Assembly (NCBI GenBank): GCA_949130485.1
Contig: OX422185.1
Coordinates: 16,805,011 to 16,869,010 of the forward strand
DNA: 64,000 nt
Source: Agelas oroides
Taxonomy: Eukaryota; Porifera; Demospongiae; Agelasida; Agelasidae
Reading direction: 5' to 3'
Position numbers and translations under genes: made by a program. Positions 61,301 to 63,999 of this stretch are shown here, in pieces. Position 1 is the stretch's first letter. Every line of letters starts with the position of its first letter. The notes below the pieces were generated by a model, which saw only the letters and a program-made list of their open reading frames with translations, was not told where the DNA came from and searched no databases.

Positions 61301-62166
61301 ACCAGGCCTTCTCCCTCCATTTTTGCATACTGCAAGCGATCAAAAACTGGAGCCGGGGAAGGCCTGGGAACGAGACTAATTAAAGTCACTTTAACCATCC
61401 ATCATAGTTTCTGCTCATGAGCCTGTTTGTTTGTTTATATTGATAATTGCTGCACTGCCCATTCCTGTCATGTGACACAGATGATGTGATTAAGGTGTGG
61501 GTGGTAGGGTAAATCTTTCAGTTTCATAATATCAACAAGCCATTAAAACACAGAAACACTGATGTATCAATGTATGGACAGTACTGATTGTGGCACACTA
61601 GTAGTCCCATTCTCAGGTCCCACCAGCTTTCCACCACTTGCAGCAAGGAAAAGTGGGAGGGAGCCTGGTATCTTTCCTACCGTGAGCGTGATGTAATCTG
61701 AATATTTTCAGAATGAACAGCAACTTTTTGTGTATTGTTCAACTCAATATCATGCTTAACGCTTTGTGTATGTCAGTCATCCCCCTCTAGCTAGACACCC
61801 TTTCTACCATCCTTTCTATCACTCACATGAGAAGAGGTTCCATGGCTTCTTCTGCTTTTCATATTGCAAGCAACGAAAGCTGGACGTGGCCTGAGATGAG
61901 GCTAGTTCACACTAGAGTATCTCTAATAGCCTGACCCACGGCTTAACAAAAGGTGCACTTCGCACGCAACAAGAATAATGGCGTGCCATTCTATACAGTT
62001 TTTGTTGTATATGTATAGTACAGTGATACACTTTAGCAATGGGTCTGTACTGAGAATGATGTTCATATTCTCTCCTACTCAGCCTCTACTCCAACAGGCT
62101 GACAGACAGCAGCGTGGAGAGGTTATGTGAGCTCATCAAGACAGCGAAGTGTCTCAATACACTAGA
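13247..62166 (+). CDS. Spliced LRR gene model (partial; eight exons, seven of them clear LRR units)
   Basis: This is the envelope of the eight exons listed separately below. All lie on the plus strand, all begin after an AG acceptor (mostly ..CACAG), all end at GTAAGT, GTGAGT or GTATGT, and all are phase 2 at both ends. Joining them in order gives a continuous frame in which each junction rebuilds the LxLxxN strand of a ribonuclease-inhibitor-type LRR (split codons give N, D, D, T, H, G, Y). One LRR per symmetric 84-bp exon is known for NOD1/NOD2/NLRC3-like receptors and related LRR proteins, so a cytosolic innate-sensor or scaffold role is possible. No NACHT, CARD/death or kinase domain is visible here. 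Introns run from about 0.3 to 16.7 kb. The first and last exons of the gene are not in the window. It is an inference that all eight belong to one transcript; they could be two neighbouring genes. Confidence 0.55.
13331..15599. other. Intron sequence after LRR exon 1
   Basis: Apart from the foldback at 14926-15152 it holds a diffuse direct repeat (CACAACTAGGGGCA near 13928 and 14252). No exon was recognised. Confidence 0.5.
14926..15152. mobile_element. Diverged copy of the 260-bp foldback
   Basis: Left TATATGTGAC and right CTGCCACATA with inverted inner blocks (TTTGAAGTGCTGTAGTGCAG versus the complement of CTGCACTACAGTATTTTGAA). It is less well matched than 2061-2320. Confidence 0.5.
15600..18738 (+). 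repeat. Segmental duplication A, copy 2
   Basis: Second copy of 7265-10430, about 8.3 kb away in the same orientation, within the intron between LRR exons 1 and 2. ORFs that look open in one copy are broken in the other (for example a 2-base deletion near 16861), which argues against coding function. Confidence 0.9.
18739..20735. other. Intron sequence before LRR exon 2
   Basis: Contains the 63-bp TTAA element. The piece 19230-19320 resembles 20528-20615, so the 106-codon ORF at 19015-19335 overlaps a repeat and is not called. CA-rich tract near 19500-19550. Confidence 0.5.
20427..20489. mobile_element. Minimal TTAA-flanked element (63 bp)
   Basis: TTAA lies at both 20423-20426 and 20490-20493. 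The left tip CCCATTACACCC and the reverse complement of the right tip (CCCATTCACCC) form an inverted repeat, and the interior ATAGCGGCCAAATGCGCCC is the same as the left end of the 609-bp element at 169-777. It appears to be an internally deleted relative reduced to its ends. It sits inside another imperfect inverted repeat (CTCAAAATACACCC near 20392; GGGTGTATTTTTGGGAG near 20508). Confidence 0.7.
20736..20810 (+). CDS. LRR exon 2 (75 bp, 25 residues)
   Basis: The acceptor TTACATTCACAG and donor GTAAGT bound a phase-2 exon reading L-S-N-N-Q-I-E-I-R-G, a shortened helix A-L-V-A-M-E-K-M-V, and L-Q-E-L plus a split codon. Compared with the 28-residue unit, three residues are missing from the helix, but the frame is kept because 75 is a multiple of three. 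The downstream intron starts almost exactly as that of exon 3 does, and the acceptor tract is the same, so exons 2 and 3 are a tandem duplicate pair 420 bp apart. The GxxG turn is altered (E-I-R-G), hinting at relaxed constraint or specialisation. Confidence 0.85.
21156..21230 (+). CDS. LRR exon 3 (75 bp, 25 residues)
   Basis: The exon is bounded by TTTACATTCACAG and GTAAGT and is phase 2 at both ends. It reads L-S-Y-N-V-L-G-D-E-G-V, then Q-M-A-M-E-K-M-V-H and F-Q-E-L plus a split codon. The GDEG turn is textbook for animal NLR LRRs. It has the same three-residue helix shortening as exon 2 and shares the block A-M-E-K-M-V-H. Flanking intron sequence on both sides is similar to exon 2, showing duplication of exon and flanks together. 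Spliced to exon 2, the junction codon becomes GAC (Asp), the usual residue at this LRR position. Confidence 0.87.
22152..22208 (+). CDS. Degenerate LRR exon 4 (57 bp, 19 residues)
   Basis: It follows TTACATTTGTAG and ends at GTAAGT, with phase 2 retained. The translation is L-S-G-D-E-R-E-A-G-R-A-K-P-A-M-K-K-L plus a split codon. The N-x-I part of the LRR strand is gone and the exon starts directly at the GDE turn; the helix end A-M-K-K-L matches the A-M-E-K-M of its neighbours. Length (57) stays divisible by three, so including or skipping it would not shift the frame. It could be a shortened but expressed repeat or a decaying exon. Splice sites and position in the cluster argue for common origin. 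Confidence 0.5.
22514..22597 (+). CDS. LRR exon 5 (84 bp, 28 residues)
   Basis: The acceptor CCTACATTTACAG and donor GTATGT bound a phase-2 exon reading L-Y-Q-C-G-I-G-D-G-G-M-K, then L-L-S-T-C-M-E-K-M-V and N-L-Q-E-L plus a split codon. The unit is 28 residues. The consensus strand asparagine is replaced by Cys (L-x-x-C-G-I), a variation common in ribonuclease-inhibitor LRRs, which alternate N and C types. The C-terminal block M-E-K-M-V-N-L-Q-E-L is shared with exons 2 and 3. Intron sequence about 70 bp downstream (near 22668) resembles the intron starts after exons 2, 3 and 6. Confidence 0.83.
22598..24474. other. Intron sequence after LRR exon 5
   Basis: Holds the CpG-rich patch at 23205 and otherwise AT-rich DNA without recognisable exons. 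Confidence 0.5.
23205..23490. promoter_or_regulatory. CpG-rich patch
   Basis: This stretch is locally rich in CG dinucleotides (GCCGAGCGCAGCGAAGCGGA and following), in contrast to the CpG-poor surroundings. It could be an unmethylated island, a recent insertion, or a structured RNA remnant. A weakly similar motif (TTTGCGCGAGGCTTGCTG) is at about 23718. No gene start can be assigned. Confidence 0.3.
24475..24670. mobile_element. TA-flanked MITE carrying a nested micro-element
   Basis: Left TACAGTAGATTTTGCGAAAG and right CAATCTGCTGTA plus GCTTGTTGCAAGACTTTTG form inverted repeats of about 30 bp. A second copy lies at 35030-35194. The 33-bp element and its 9-bp duplication (24546-24596) sit inside, so this MITE inserted first. 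The TA ends suggest the Tc1/mariner superfamily. Confidence 0.65.
24555..24587. mobile_element. 33-bp micro-element of the TAGCC family
   Basis: A 33-bp near-palindrome starts TAGCCTTGTCCCCAG and ends CTGGGGACTAGGCTA. It is flanked by perfect 9-bp direct repeats GACGAAGGC (24546-24554 and 24588-24596). It consists of little more than two 15-bp ends. It is nested inside the TA-flanked MITE at 24475-24670. Confidence 0.7.
25607..25640. repeat. AT-rich microsatellite (TAA)n
   Basis: Imperfect (AAT/TAA) trinucleotide repeat around AATAATAATAATATAATAAT. Confidence 0.8.
26150..26829. repeat. 49-bp satellite array, about 13 full units
   Basis: The unit starts GTGTTGTACTATGGTGATAC and repeats every 49 bp from 26150. 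One unit near 26640 is truncated to about 27 bp. Units differ mainly at CTTACATAGTATAC versus CTAACATAGTATAT and GGGGATT versus GGGCATT. The array is interrupted by the element at 26830. Confidence 0.9.
26830..27592. mobile_element. hAT-like TIR element inserted in the satellite (763 bp)
   Basis: Tips TAGTGCTGAAACAATA and (complement of right) TAGTGCTGAAATAATA match 15 of 16 and fit the YARNG start typical of hAT transposons. Flanks CTATGGTG (left) and CTAGGTG (right) look like an 8-bp duplication with one base lost. After the right flank, ATACATAGTGATATGGG resumes the satellite. Two minus-strand ORFs (26939-27271, 27299-27496) lie inside; I see no intact transposase motifs. Confidence 0.7.
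27593..29255. other. Unassigned intron sequence
   Basis: 27645-27880 is a diverged copy of part of duplication A. 27940-28350 holds several copies of a GGGTGTATTTTTGAGAG-like motif, also seen at about 20390-20530 and 62363. No gene is supported. Confidence 0.45.
29256..29413 (+). CDS. Candidate internal exon, family not recognised (52 codons)
   Basis: After the acceptor ATCATCTTCAG there is an open reading frame of 52 codons plus two bases, ending at AG|GTAACC. The peptide begins K-G-E-I-G-P-L-Q-Y-R-P-K-P-F-Y and later contains P-V-D-D-L-S-P-F-V-P-D-A-E. Its mix of charged, aromatic and proline residues looks more like real protein than chance AT-rich translation. Its end phase (2) matches the start phase of the candidate exon at 31289. 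No start codon is needed for an internal exon. I do not recognise the family. An open stretch this short can occur by chance, and the donor is not the strongest consensus. Confidence 0.3.
30167..30190. repeat. Homopolymer G run (24)
   Basis: Uninterrupted G run following CCCAGGAT. Its length is likely unreliable in sequencing, and the ORF spanning it should be ignored. Confidence 0.9.
30331..30594. repeat. 88-bp tandem repeat, three copies
   Basis: Units begin TTAGTCACAAAGACGTAA at 30331, 30419 and 30507 and are nearly identical, with a handful of substitutions. No coding potential. Confidence 0.9.
31289..31429 (+). CDS. Candidate internal exon, family not recognised (47 codons)
   Basis: A pyrimidine-rich acceptor (GATTTTTCTACAG) and a consensus donor (GTAAGT) enclose 141 bp, phase 2 at both ends. 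The open frame reads R-W-R-T-Y-R-I-M-W-R-Y-L-M-Y, then D-V-A-A-K-V-A-A-L-F-G and later M-F-E-R-T-V-E-P-A-T-R. It is probably mostly helical. The symmetric phase 2 is the same as the LRR exons, but the sequence is not an LRR. It is phase-compatible with 29256-29413. It could be a separate gene in the LRR intron, a domain of the same gene, or a mobile-element exon. Confidence 0.4.
32249..32655. mobile_element. Foldback/MITE with AGTTGTTAACCAC tips (407 bp)
   Basis: A perfect 13-bp terminal inverted repeat AGTTGTTAACCAC (32249-32261 and 32643-32655) encloses further inverted blocks (CCCTAGGGC, GAGGGAGGACATG). No coding content. Confidence 0.6.
32911..33000. mobile_element. TAGCC-family solo left end
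   Basis: TAGCCTCATTCCCAGGCTTG followed by an inner inverted copy (GGGGGAGAGCCTGGTACC). No matching right end was found downstream. Confidence 0.35.
33830..34175. promoter_or_regulatory. CpG-rich patch, possible first exon or promoter
   Basis: Contains many CG dinucleotides (GTCGTTTTCGAG, CTGTTCGATCGAGGACC, CTCGAGGAGTCAACG). It ends at TACTTG|GTAAGC, a plausible donor. Two pyrimidine-rich acceptors lie just upstream (33648, 33840). It could be the 5' end of a plus-strand gene nested in the LRR intron. I found no convincing downstream partner. Confidence 0.25.
35030..35194. mobile_element. TA-flanked MITE, second copy (165 bp)
   Basis: The inverted repeat CAGCAGATTGCAAAAGTCTT / (complement) CAGTAGATTGCAGAAATCTT is followed by GCAACAAGC on both sides. 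It is the same family as 24475-24670, without the nested insertion. An inner inverted pair GGAAAACCACAATT also matches. Confidence 0.65.
35360..35988. mobile_element. TIR element (629 bp) with identifiable empty site
   Basis: It begins CAGGCCTGTAGGCAG and its right end, complemented, reads CAGGCCCGTAGCCAG (13 of 15). TAAAC flanks it at 35355-35359 and 35989-35993. The homologous block at 38060-38160 reads straight through GCTATGTAAACACATCAG with no insert, so this is a true insertion. The superfamily is uncertain (5-bp, or up to 7-bp, duplication). It contains a short repeat of CATACATACATGCATACATA near its right side. Confidence 0.8.
35989..36155 (+). pseudogene. Duplicated short open segment, copy 1 (possible sushi/CCP-like remnant)
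   Basis: The open frame reads V-N-T-S-D-V-Y-L-Q-S-T-C-E-L, I-P-R-L-E-H-G-N-V-F-E-I-G-S-E, then I-I-C-D-F-Y and ends V-D-I-D-P-stop. The spacing of C, LxHGxVFxxGS and IxC is reminiscent of a sushi/CCP module, but the later conserved Trp and Cys pattern is missing. The second copy (38107-38289) keeps the frame: a 6-base indel is in frame, and roughly half of the substitutions are synonymous. The upstream half of copy 1 is split by the TIR element at 35360-35988. Confidence 0.22.
36840..36895. mobile_element. TAGCC-family right-end fragment
   Basis: CCAGACTCTCCCCCTCC...GCCTGGTAACGAGGCTA. About 150 bp upstream of it (36700-36850) resembles 46960-47115, which also ends with GGGAATGAGGCTA, so these are two copies of one longer element's right half. 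Confidence 0.4.
37531..37614 (+). CDS. LRR exon 6 (84 bp, 28 residues)
   Basis: The acceptor TTTACCTTCACAG and donor GTAAGT bound a phase-2 exon that reads L-N-D-N-S-I-T-D-E-G-L, then Q-P-L-S-A-A-L-K-K-M-V and N-L-Q-R-L plus a split codon. It is the cleanest match in the window to the 28-residue consensus (N-x-I-x-D-E-G, then a helix). It lies 15 kb after exon 5, in an intron loaded with a 49-bp satellite, a hAT-like element and several MITEs. The first bases of its downstream intron resemble those after exons 2 and 3, so it belongs to the same duplication series. Confidence 0.88.
38107..38289 (+). pseudogene. Duplicated short open segment, copy 2 (possible sushi/CCP-like remnant)
   Basis: This is the uninterrupted copy of the segment at 35989-36155. 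It reads through the site where the other copy carries a transposon, and continues in the same frame to V-D-I-D-P-stop. Compared with copy 1 it has two extra codons (Q-P after C-E-L) and changes S to R and N to H. It lies in a repeated block (about 38060-38515 against 35300-36390). Whether it was ever translated is unclear. Confidence 0.22.
38480..39845 (+). repeat. Segmental duplication B, copy 1
   Basis: Collinear with 51897-53227, from CATTTTAATAGCATGAAGCG to the GTTTTCAGTT region. The 109-codon ORF at 38948-39277 is shortened by a frame-breaking indel in copy 2. No recognised domain. Confidence 0.88.
40330..42395 (+). repeat. Segmental duplication C, copy 1
   Basis: Collinear with 56690-58765; the stretch 41300-42395 is very similar to 57670-58765, including identical 75-codon ORFs (41318-41545, 57686-57913). 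Those ORFs have no recognisable domain and identity may just reflect recency. The copy ends at TAGCTTG, after which the 68-bp minisatellite starts. Confidence 0.9.
41000..41266. mobile_element. TAGCC-family element within duplication C, copy 1
   Basis: Starts around TAGCCTCATACCCCAGGCCC and ends GGGGCCTGGGGACAAGGCTA. It includes a smaller inverted unit near 41128-41166 (TAGCCTCATTCTC ... GGAATGAGGCTA). The same structure lies at about 57330-57617 in the other duplication copy, so it inserted before the duplication. Confidence 0.45.
42396..43612. repeat. 68-bp minisatellite, about 18 copies, dimeric unit
   Basis: The period is 68 bp. Each unit is itself two related parts of about 34 bp: TTTCCTATGTGGAGGGTGG... 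and TTACCTAGAGGATGGCATG..., each followed by TATGTACGT or GTACGTGTATG. Because 68 is not a multiple of three, every frame reads the repeat in turn and the 66-134 residue ORFs are artefacts. The array starts exactly where duplication C ends. Confidence 0.92.
44047..44432. mobile_element. Diverged TAGCC-family element
   Basis: The left end near CATCCTCATTCCCAGAC-type sequence (44047) and right end CTGGGGATGAGGCTA (to 44432) are inverted relatives. Subterminal GCCTGGTATC is present on both sides in opposite orientation. The interior is similar to 63374-63660. No clear target duplication. Confidence 0.45.
45309..45392 (+). CDS. LRR exon 7 (84 bp, 28 residues)
   Basis: Bounded by CATTACACAG and GTAAGT, phase 2. 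It reads L-A-G-N-V-I-T-D-A-G-C, then S-V-L-C-A-A-L-K-E-C and K-N-L-Q-Q-L plus a split codon. It is a cysteine-rich 28-residue ribonuclease-inhibitor LRR with the conserved N-x-I and a D-A-G turn. Joined to exon 6 the split codon is GGC; joined to exon 8 it is TAC. The last two bases of the exon plus GT spell an in-frame TAG if read through, so this unit needs correct splicing. Confidence 0.86.
45461..46018. mobile_element. TA-flanked MITE (about 558 bp)
   Basis: Left TACTGTAAAATCAGGATATT and the reverse complement of the right end, TACCGTAAAAATCCGGATAA, form a TIR of about 24 bp bounded by TA. It begins only 68 bp after LRR exon 7. A fragment of the right half is at about 53280-53350. No transposase. 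Confidence 0.7.
46346..46899. mobile_element. TA-flanked MITE (about 554 bp)
   Basis: TIRs TACCGTAAACTCTGGTTAAT and (right, complemented) TACCGTAGACTCTGGTTGAT continue to GCGCA, about 24 of 27 matching. The interior repeats the motif TATTAGGYGCATAT. The interior is CpG-rich and contains a 115-codon ORF with no family resemblance, which I treat as incidental. It lies 328 bp after the MITE at 45461-46018 and has similar tips. Confidence 0.72.
46900..48136. other. Intron sequence after LRR exon 7
   Basis: 46960-47137 is a copy of a transposon right half also at 36700-36895. 47500-47740 resembles the intron blocks at 11.7-13 kb. No exon was seen. Confidence 0.5.
48137..48351 (-). CDS. Weak candidate terminal exon, minus strand
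   Basis: On the minus strand a long pyrimidine tract (CTCTCTCTGTGTTTCTCCTAG) precedes 71 open codons ending at a stop. The translation includes E-N-I-G-G-V-M-E-M-T-V, two copies of a C/R-L-T-T-V motif, and H-K-L-E-Q-N-S, a mildly helical stretch. The internal near-repeat (GTTGAAxGTCTCACCAC twice) may simply be a local duplication. No family is recognised and nothing else ties it to an expressed gene. Confidence 0.18.
48988..49017. mobile_element. 30-bp micro-element of the TAGCC family
   Basis: It starts TAGTCTC and ends GAGACTA with a partly palindromic interior. Flanks ACCAAAGTT (48979-48987) and CCCAAAGCT (49018-49026) match at 7 of 9 bases, consistent with an older 9-bp target duplication. 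It is the same size class as 24555-24587. Confidence 0.45.
49224..49252. repeat. Homopolymer C run (21 C, G, 7 C)
   Basis: Near-pure C tract between AATATAGTA and TTTTGGTAG. Length is likely polymorphic or unreliable. Confidence 0.9.
50281..50430. repeat. Dispersed repeat, copy 1
   Basis: CTTCCTCTACATAGGGAAGG...GGAAGCAGATACTCTGTATT also occurs at 56434-56600. It contains an inverted pair ACATAGGGAAGG/CCTTTCCTATGT-like. The 140-codon ORF overlapping it (49961-50383) therefore combines unrelated repeats. Confidence 0.7.
50999..51499. mobile_element. TIR element with five internal 16-bp palindromes (501 bp)
   Basis: The ends TAACACATTATCTTTTTTAT and (complement of right) TAACACATTATTTTTTGTAC continue into the shared CGTCCCATTCTCTTTTGCA. 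Inside, the perfect palindrome TGCCTAAATTTAGGCA occurs at 51116, 51160, 51223, 51283 and 51368. The target duplication is unclear (possibly AAAT). Confidence 0.65.
51540..51632. repeat. Two-copy tandem repeat with TCACATGAC motifs
   Basis: TATTCCTGGTCATGTGATT...GTCACATGAC occurs twice with a period near 46 bp; each copy holds inverted GGTCATGTGA/TCACATGACC. Confidence 0.6.
51897..53227 (+). repeat. Segmental duplication B, copy 2
   Basis: Copy of 38480-39845. It directly follows a truncated TAGCC-family end (about 51830-51895), which may mark the breakpoint. Confidence 0.88.
53851..54240 (-). CDS. Open segment without start codon, family not recognised (129 codons, minus strand)
   Basis: The minus-strand frame is open from 54240 to a TGA at 53851-53853. 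The translation runs S-R-D-L-S-Y-L-L-F-L-Q-D-A-S-K-L, then L-F-L-L-S-N-N-Y-N-L-L-R-P-S-L, D-V-Y-R-L-P-Q-D-Q-T-L-I-Q-Y, L-A-D-K-F-G-L-T-D-L-E-R-F, and ends in a charged helix-like tail (F-L-E-E-K-Q-R-V-V; Y-E-V-R-K-R-E-L-L-stop). Possible acceptors (..CTTCCTACAG and ..GCTTCCACAG) lie within the frame, so the true exon could be shorter. It abuts the truncated piggyBac-like fragment at about 54290, which may have cut off its upstream part. It could be a cellular gene remnant or part of a transposon protein. Confidence 0.4.
   Translation of the reverse strand, partial: KIFQSSSRDLSYLLFLQDASKLSIPKTLFLLSNNYNLLRPSLDHNYINKYSGRSFDVYRLPQDQTLIQYSLLWVHVRYLADKFGLTDLERFMGSPEVILDCLLGFLEEKQRVVHACRAETYEVRKRELL
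54290..54551. mobile_element. 5'-truncated piggyBac-like fragment
   Basis: The sequence resembles the right-hand half of the elements at 169-777 and 5558-6030 (shared TTTTCAGGTACA, GTTTGTTTTCAACCAAACTA and ACAAGATGTAATGCAATGAA). It ends at 54551, followed by TTAA. The left end is missing. The open minus-strand segment 53851-54240 ends close to the truncation point. Confidence 0.6.
54955..55580. mobile_element. TAGCC-family TIR element (626 bp)
   Basis: The terminal inverted repeats are 47 bp identical and about 64 bp nearly identical, starting TAGCCTCGTACCCAGGCCGT. Each TIR itself holds an inner inverted repeat (GGCCGTT...AACGGCC). Perfect 9-bp direct repeats TGTTAGAGG flank it (54946-54954 and 55581-55589). 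The interior is relatively CpG-rich, suggesting a recent insertion. It has no transposase. Confidence 0.85.
55980..56100. repeat. Short tandem repeat (about 33-bp unit)
   Basis: CCCATGTCCTTTGATCCCAT and CCCATGTCCTTTGGTCCCAT alternate with ATGTCTTGTGTG/ATGTCTCGTTGTG, followed by shorter CCCATGTCCTG units. Two small minus-strand ORFs here are products of the repeat. Confidence 0.75.
56434..56600. repeat. Dispersed repeat, copy 2
   Basis: Homologous to 50281-50430, with the downstream GTCCTTGTTTAGGGAGAATT also shared. It lies just left of duplication C copy 2. Confidence 0.7.
56690..58765 (+). repeat. Segmental duplication C, copy 2
   Basis: Second copy of 40330-42395. After TAGCTTG at 58765 the sequence becomes unrelated single-copy DNA with no minisatellite. 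The left boundary is gradual, with small indels. Confidence 0.9.
58766..59923. other. Unassigned sequence right of duplication C
   Basis: Moderately CpG-rich at 58850-59290. A 13-bp inverted pair TCTGAATTAATTG (about 58772 and 59118) may delimit a small element. The 59340-59570 stretch is open in two frames on the plus strand but one has a TGA and neither has clear splice sites. Confidence 0.35.
59924..60088 (-). CDS. Candidate terminal exon, minus strand (54 codons plus stop)
   Basis: The acceptor TCTAACTCACAG on the minus strand is followed by an in-frame segment reading N-G-Y-K-W-Y-R-E-E-T-Y-K-R-L-N-Q-A-C, then C-S-A-E-F-E-R-S-W-C-L, to a TGA. It joins in phase 0 to the candidate exon at 60303-60485. 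The first half looks protein-like and the last 15 residues less so, so the true exon may end earlier at an unrecognised donor. The family is unknown. Confidence 0.28.
   Translation of the reverse strand, partial: NGYKWYREETYKRLNQACTLLTYDTQCSAEFERSWCLVLISRMAFNSCHALFII
60303..60485 (-). CDS. Candidate internal exon, minus strand (61 codons), family not recognised
   Basis: The minus-strand frame is open from 60485 to a strong donor (GCTCAG|GTAAGT) at 60303. The peptide includes C-A-D-A-I-G-K-H-T-P-H-I-Q-L-M-P-Y and ends L-S-Y-P-E-W-E-A-N-A-Q in phase 0. Just upstream (60492-60542) is a perfect 19-bp hairpin that may have inserted at the exon's edge. The candidate exon at 59924-60088 continues in the same phase. 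No known domain is recognised. Confidence 0.33.
60492..60542. repeat. Perfect 19-bp hairpin
   Basis: CAAGAGTGCATGATGATGT is followed by a T-rich loop and its exact complement ACATCATCATGCACTCTTG. It lies next to the candidate minus-strand exon 60303-60485. Confidence 0.85.
60765..61378. mobile_element. TAGCC-family long-TIR element (614 bp)
   Basis: About 100 bp at the left end (TAGCCTCGTTCCCAGGCC...) recurs as a near-perfect inverted copy at the right end (about 61280-61378). Flanks GTTAAAGT (60757-60764) and ATTAAAGT (61379-61386) match 7 of 8. The TIR includes GTTTTTGATCGCTTGCAGTA, also present in the solo fragment at about 51850. Non-autonomous; the small ORFs inside it are not conserved. 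Confidence 0.8.
61601..61905. mobile_element. Diverged TAGCC-family element (about 305 bp)
   Basis: The left end TAGTCCCATTCTCAGG and right end CCTGAGATGAGGCTA are inverted relatives. CACACTAG flanks it on both sides, but with two extra bases on the right, so the exact boundary is uncertain. Confidence 0.5.
62083..62166 (+). CDS. LRR exon 8 (84 bp, 28 residues)
   Basis: The acceptor ATTCTCTCCTACTCAG and donor GTAAGT bound a phase-2 exon reading L-Y-S-N-R-L-T-D-S-S-V, then E-R-L-C-E-L-I-K-T-A-K-C and L-N-T-L plus a split codon. The strand N and the hydrophobic spacing of the helix are kept, while the GxxG turn is D-S-S. It has the highest G+C of the LRR exons. It is 16.7 kb from exon 7, so either the intron is very large or exons between have been missed or lost. 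The 200-N gap starts about 490 bp downstream and could hide a following exon. Confidence 0.83.
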
Positions 62167-62657
62167 GTAAGTCATGTTCTGGTTGTGATCAGTTCCTAGC
62201 AACTGTGTATTATATGGTGTTTGCTGGACTCAACAAACTCTATATCTGCTATTGATAGCTGAAAGGCAAAACACACTAAACTTGAGCAAACACAGTATAG
62301 TTCTCAACACAAGAGTGTCTATACTGAGATATGCATACTACAAATATAAACACATGCTAATACCGTAAGTTCCCAAAAATACATCTCCTTCGAGCAAACG
62401 CCCTTCCCCCTCTTTAACCCCCAAGTTCTTACATAGATATTTTTCCCGCATGTAAATGCCCCGTATCGTGCATCTTCTCAGCGTGCTTTAGTGAGCTTTT
62501 GGTTTAGCTCTGTCATTGATTGTTTGTAAACACGCACACAAAATACTATAGCCTCGTCCACTGGCCACTGCCAAGGTTTTTGCTGCTCACAGTGGAAACA
62601 CGAACTTACGTGGGGTCGACCCCTGTTACTACTGATATACAAGTTGCTTCGATGCCT

Positions 62658-62857
62658 NNNNNNNNNNNNNNNNNNNNNNNNNNNNNNNNNNNNNNNNNNN
62701 NNNNNNNNNNNNNNNNNNNNNNNNNNNNNNNNNNNNNNNNNNNNNNNNNNNNNNNNNNNNNNNNNNNNNNNNNNNNNNNNNNNNNNNNNNNNNNNNNNNN
62801 NNNNNNNNNNNNNNNNNNNNNNNNNNNNNNNNNNNNNNNNNNNNNNNNNNNNNNNNN
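62658..62857. other. Assembly gap (200 N)
   Basis: A run of exactly 200 N, probably a scaffold gap of conventional size. Any ORF across it is meaningless. It lies about 490 bp after LRR exon 8. Confidence 0.99.
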
Positions 62858-63373
62858 CTGTGGGCTTTATTTAGAGTTACACGTAACAACACTCAAGTAC
62901 GGTATAAGCAACATTCCAAATGTCTATGTAATGCAAAAATTAATAGAAGCCTCTAAGATCACATGAACAAACATTCCAAATGTCTATGTAACGAAGAAGT
63001 ACTATACACCAATTAATTAAGCCTCTACATAATAACAACAGCGCAATTGAGAAGTGTTATAATAACAACATCAAATATGAACAAACATTCAATTAAATGA
63101 TAGAAACTCAACCTAATAACAACATTAGATCACTAGAAACCTTCACAAACCACAACATCAAGCCATTTATTGAGTTAGCAATAATCAGTAATTGGACATT
63201 TGTAAATTATCTATCATTAGCAAACCCTACCTAGACTAATTAGGGACAGAAAATATTGACAATACTGCAAGCTACATACATTCTTAAGATTCCTAACTTG
63301 TACTTCTGTCAGGGTAATGATAGCTCTTAACCCATCAAAATGCATGCTGTCAATCAAACAGTGAATATAAAGT
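62858..63373. other. AT-rich sequence after the gap
   Basis: Contains a direct repeat of AACATTCCAAATGTCTATGT (about 62909 and 62970) and repeated AATAACAACA phrases. No coding features. Confidence 0.5.
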
Positions 63374-63660
63374 TAGCCTTGCTCCCAGGCTCCCCTGCTC
63401 CGGAACGAGAACATTGAAGTTGTGCAGGTGGGGAGAGTCTGGTATTTTCTCTCAGGTGAGCAGGGTCAAAGGTTGAAAGACCTTAATTGTGTGTGGGCAT
63501 ACCTGAAGACTCAGAACAGCAGAAAGAGCAAAGGTAGTGGGTGACTTACTTCACATATATAACTAGTGAGGGGTGAATAATATTCCTACACACCAAGCAT
63601 TGAGTGTATATAGTTAGATGAACAGTGTGCAATACGTTGCATTCCTGTTCCCAAAATTCT
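63374..63660. mobile_element. TAGCC-family fragment (left part)
   Basis: It begins TAGCCTTGCTCCCAGGC. Its interior (CTCAGAACAGCxxAAAGxGCAAAGG and following) resembles 44190-44330 of the element at 44047-44432. No right end is identified in the window. Confidence 0.4.
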
Positions 63661-63809
63661 GGCTGCTTTTGATTATGCAACCCTACTTAGACTAATTACG
63701 TCCAGAAGACATGAAATAATGAGATTTACAGGTTCGTTATGAGCAAAAATTTGAAAGCAACTTACGTATGTACTTAAATACCTTCCGTTTTTCATGCATT
63801 GTGGGCAAT

Positions 63810-63890
63810 ATAACCCGTTACCCCAGGCAACATCTAAGAATGTTGCCCATATCTCTCTTGTACAGTGATGTTGCCTAGGTAACAGGTTAT
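63810..63890. repeat. Foldback (81 bp)
   Basis: ATAACCCGTTACCCCAGGCA... and the complement of ...GCCTAGGTAACAGGTTAT pair over about 24 bp. It is probably a small MITE, adjacent to the hairpin that follows. Confidence 0.65.
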
Positions 63891-63891
63891 A

Positions 63892-63999
63892 TAATAGTTA
63901 TATCCCTCCCTGGGGGGTGGTCGTTTTATACATTGGTGTCAGGCTACGCCCACACCAATGTGTAAAACGACCACCCCCCAGGGAGGGATATAACTATTA
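63892..63999. repeat. Long hairpin, 48-bp arms, 12-bp loop
   Basis: Arms 63892-63939 and 63952-63999 match 47 of 48 (TAATAGTTATATCCCTCCCT and GGGGGGTGGTCGTTTTA). The window ends at its right edge, so the pairing could extend further. It may be the end of a larger foldback element. Confidence 0.85.

Noticed and set aside
62520-62966. 148-codon ORF
   Set aside because: Most of it is the 200-N gap.
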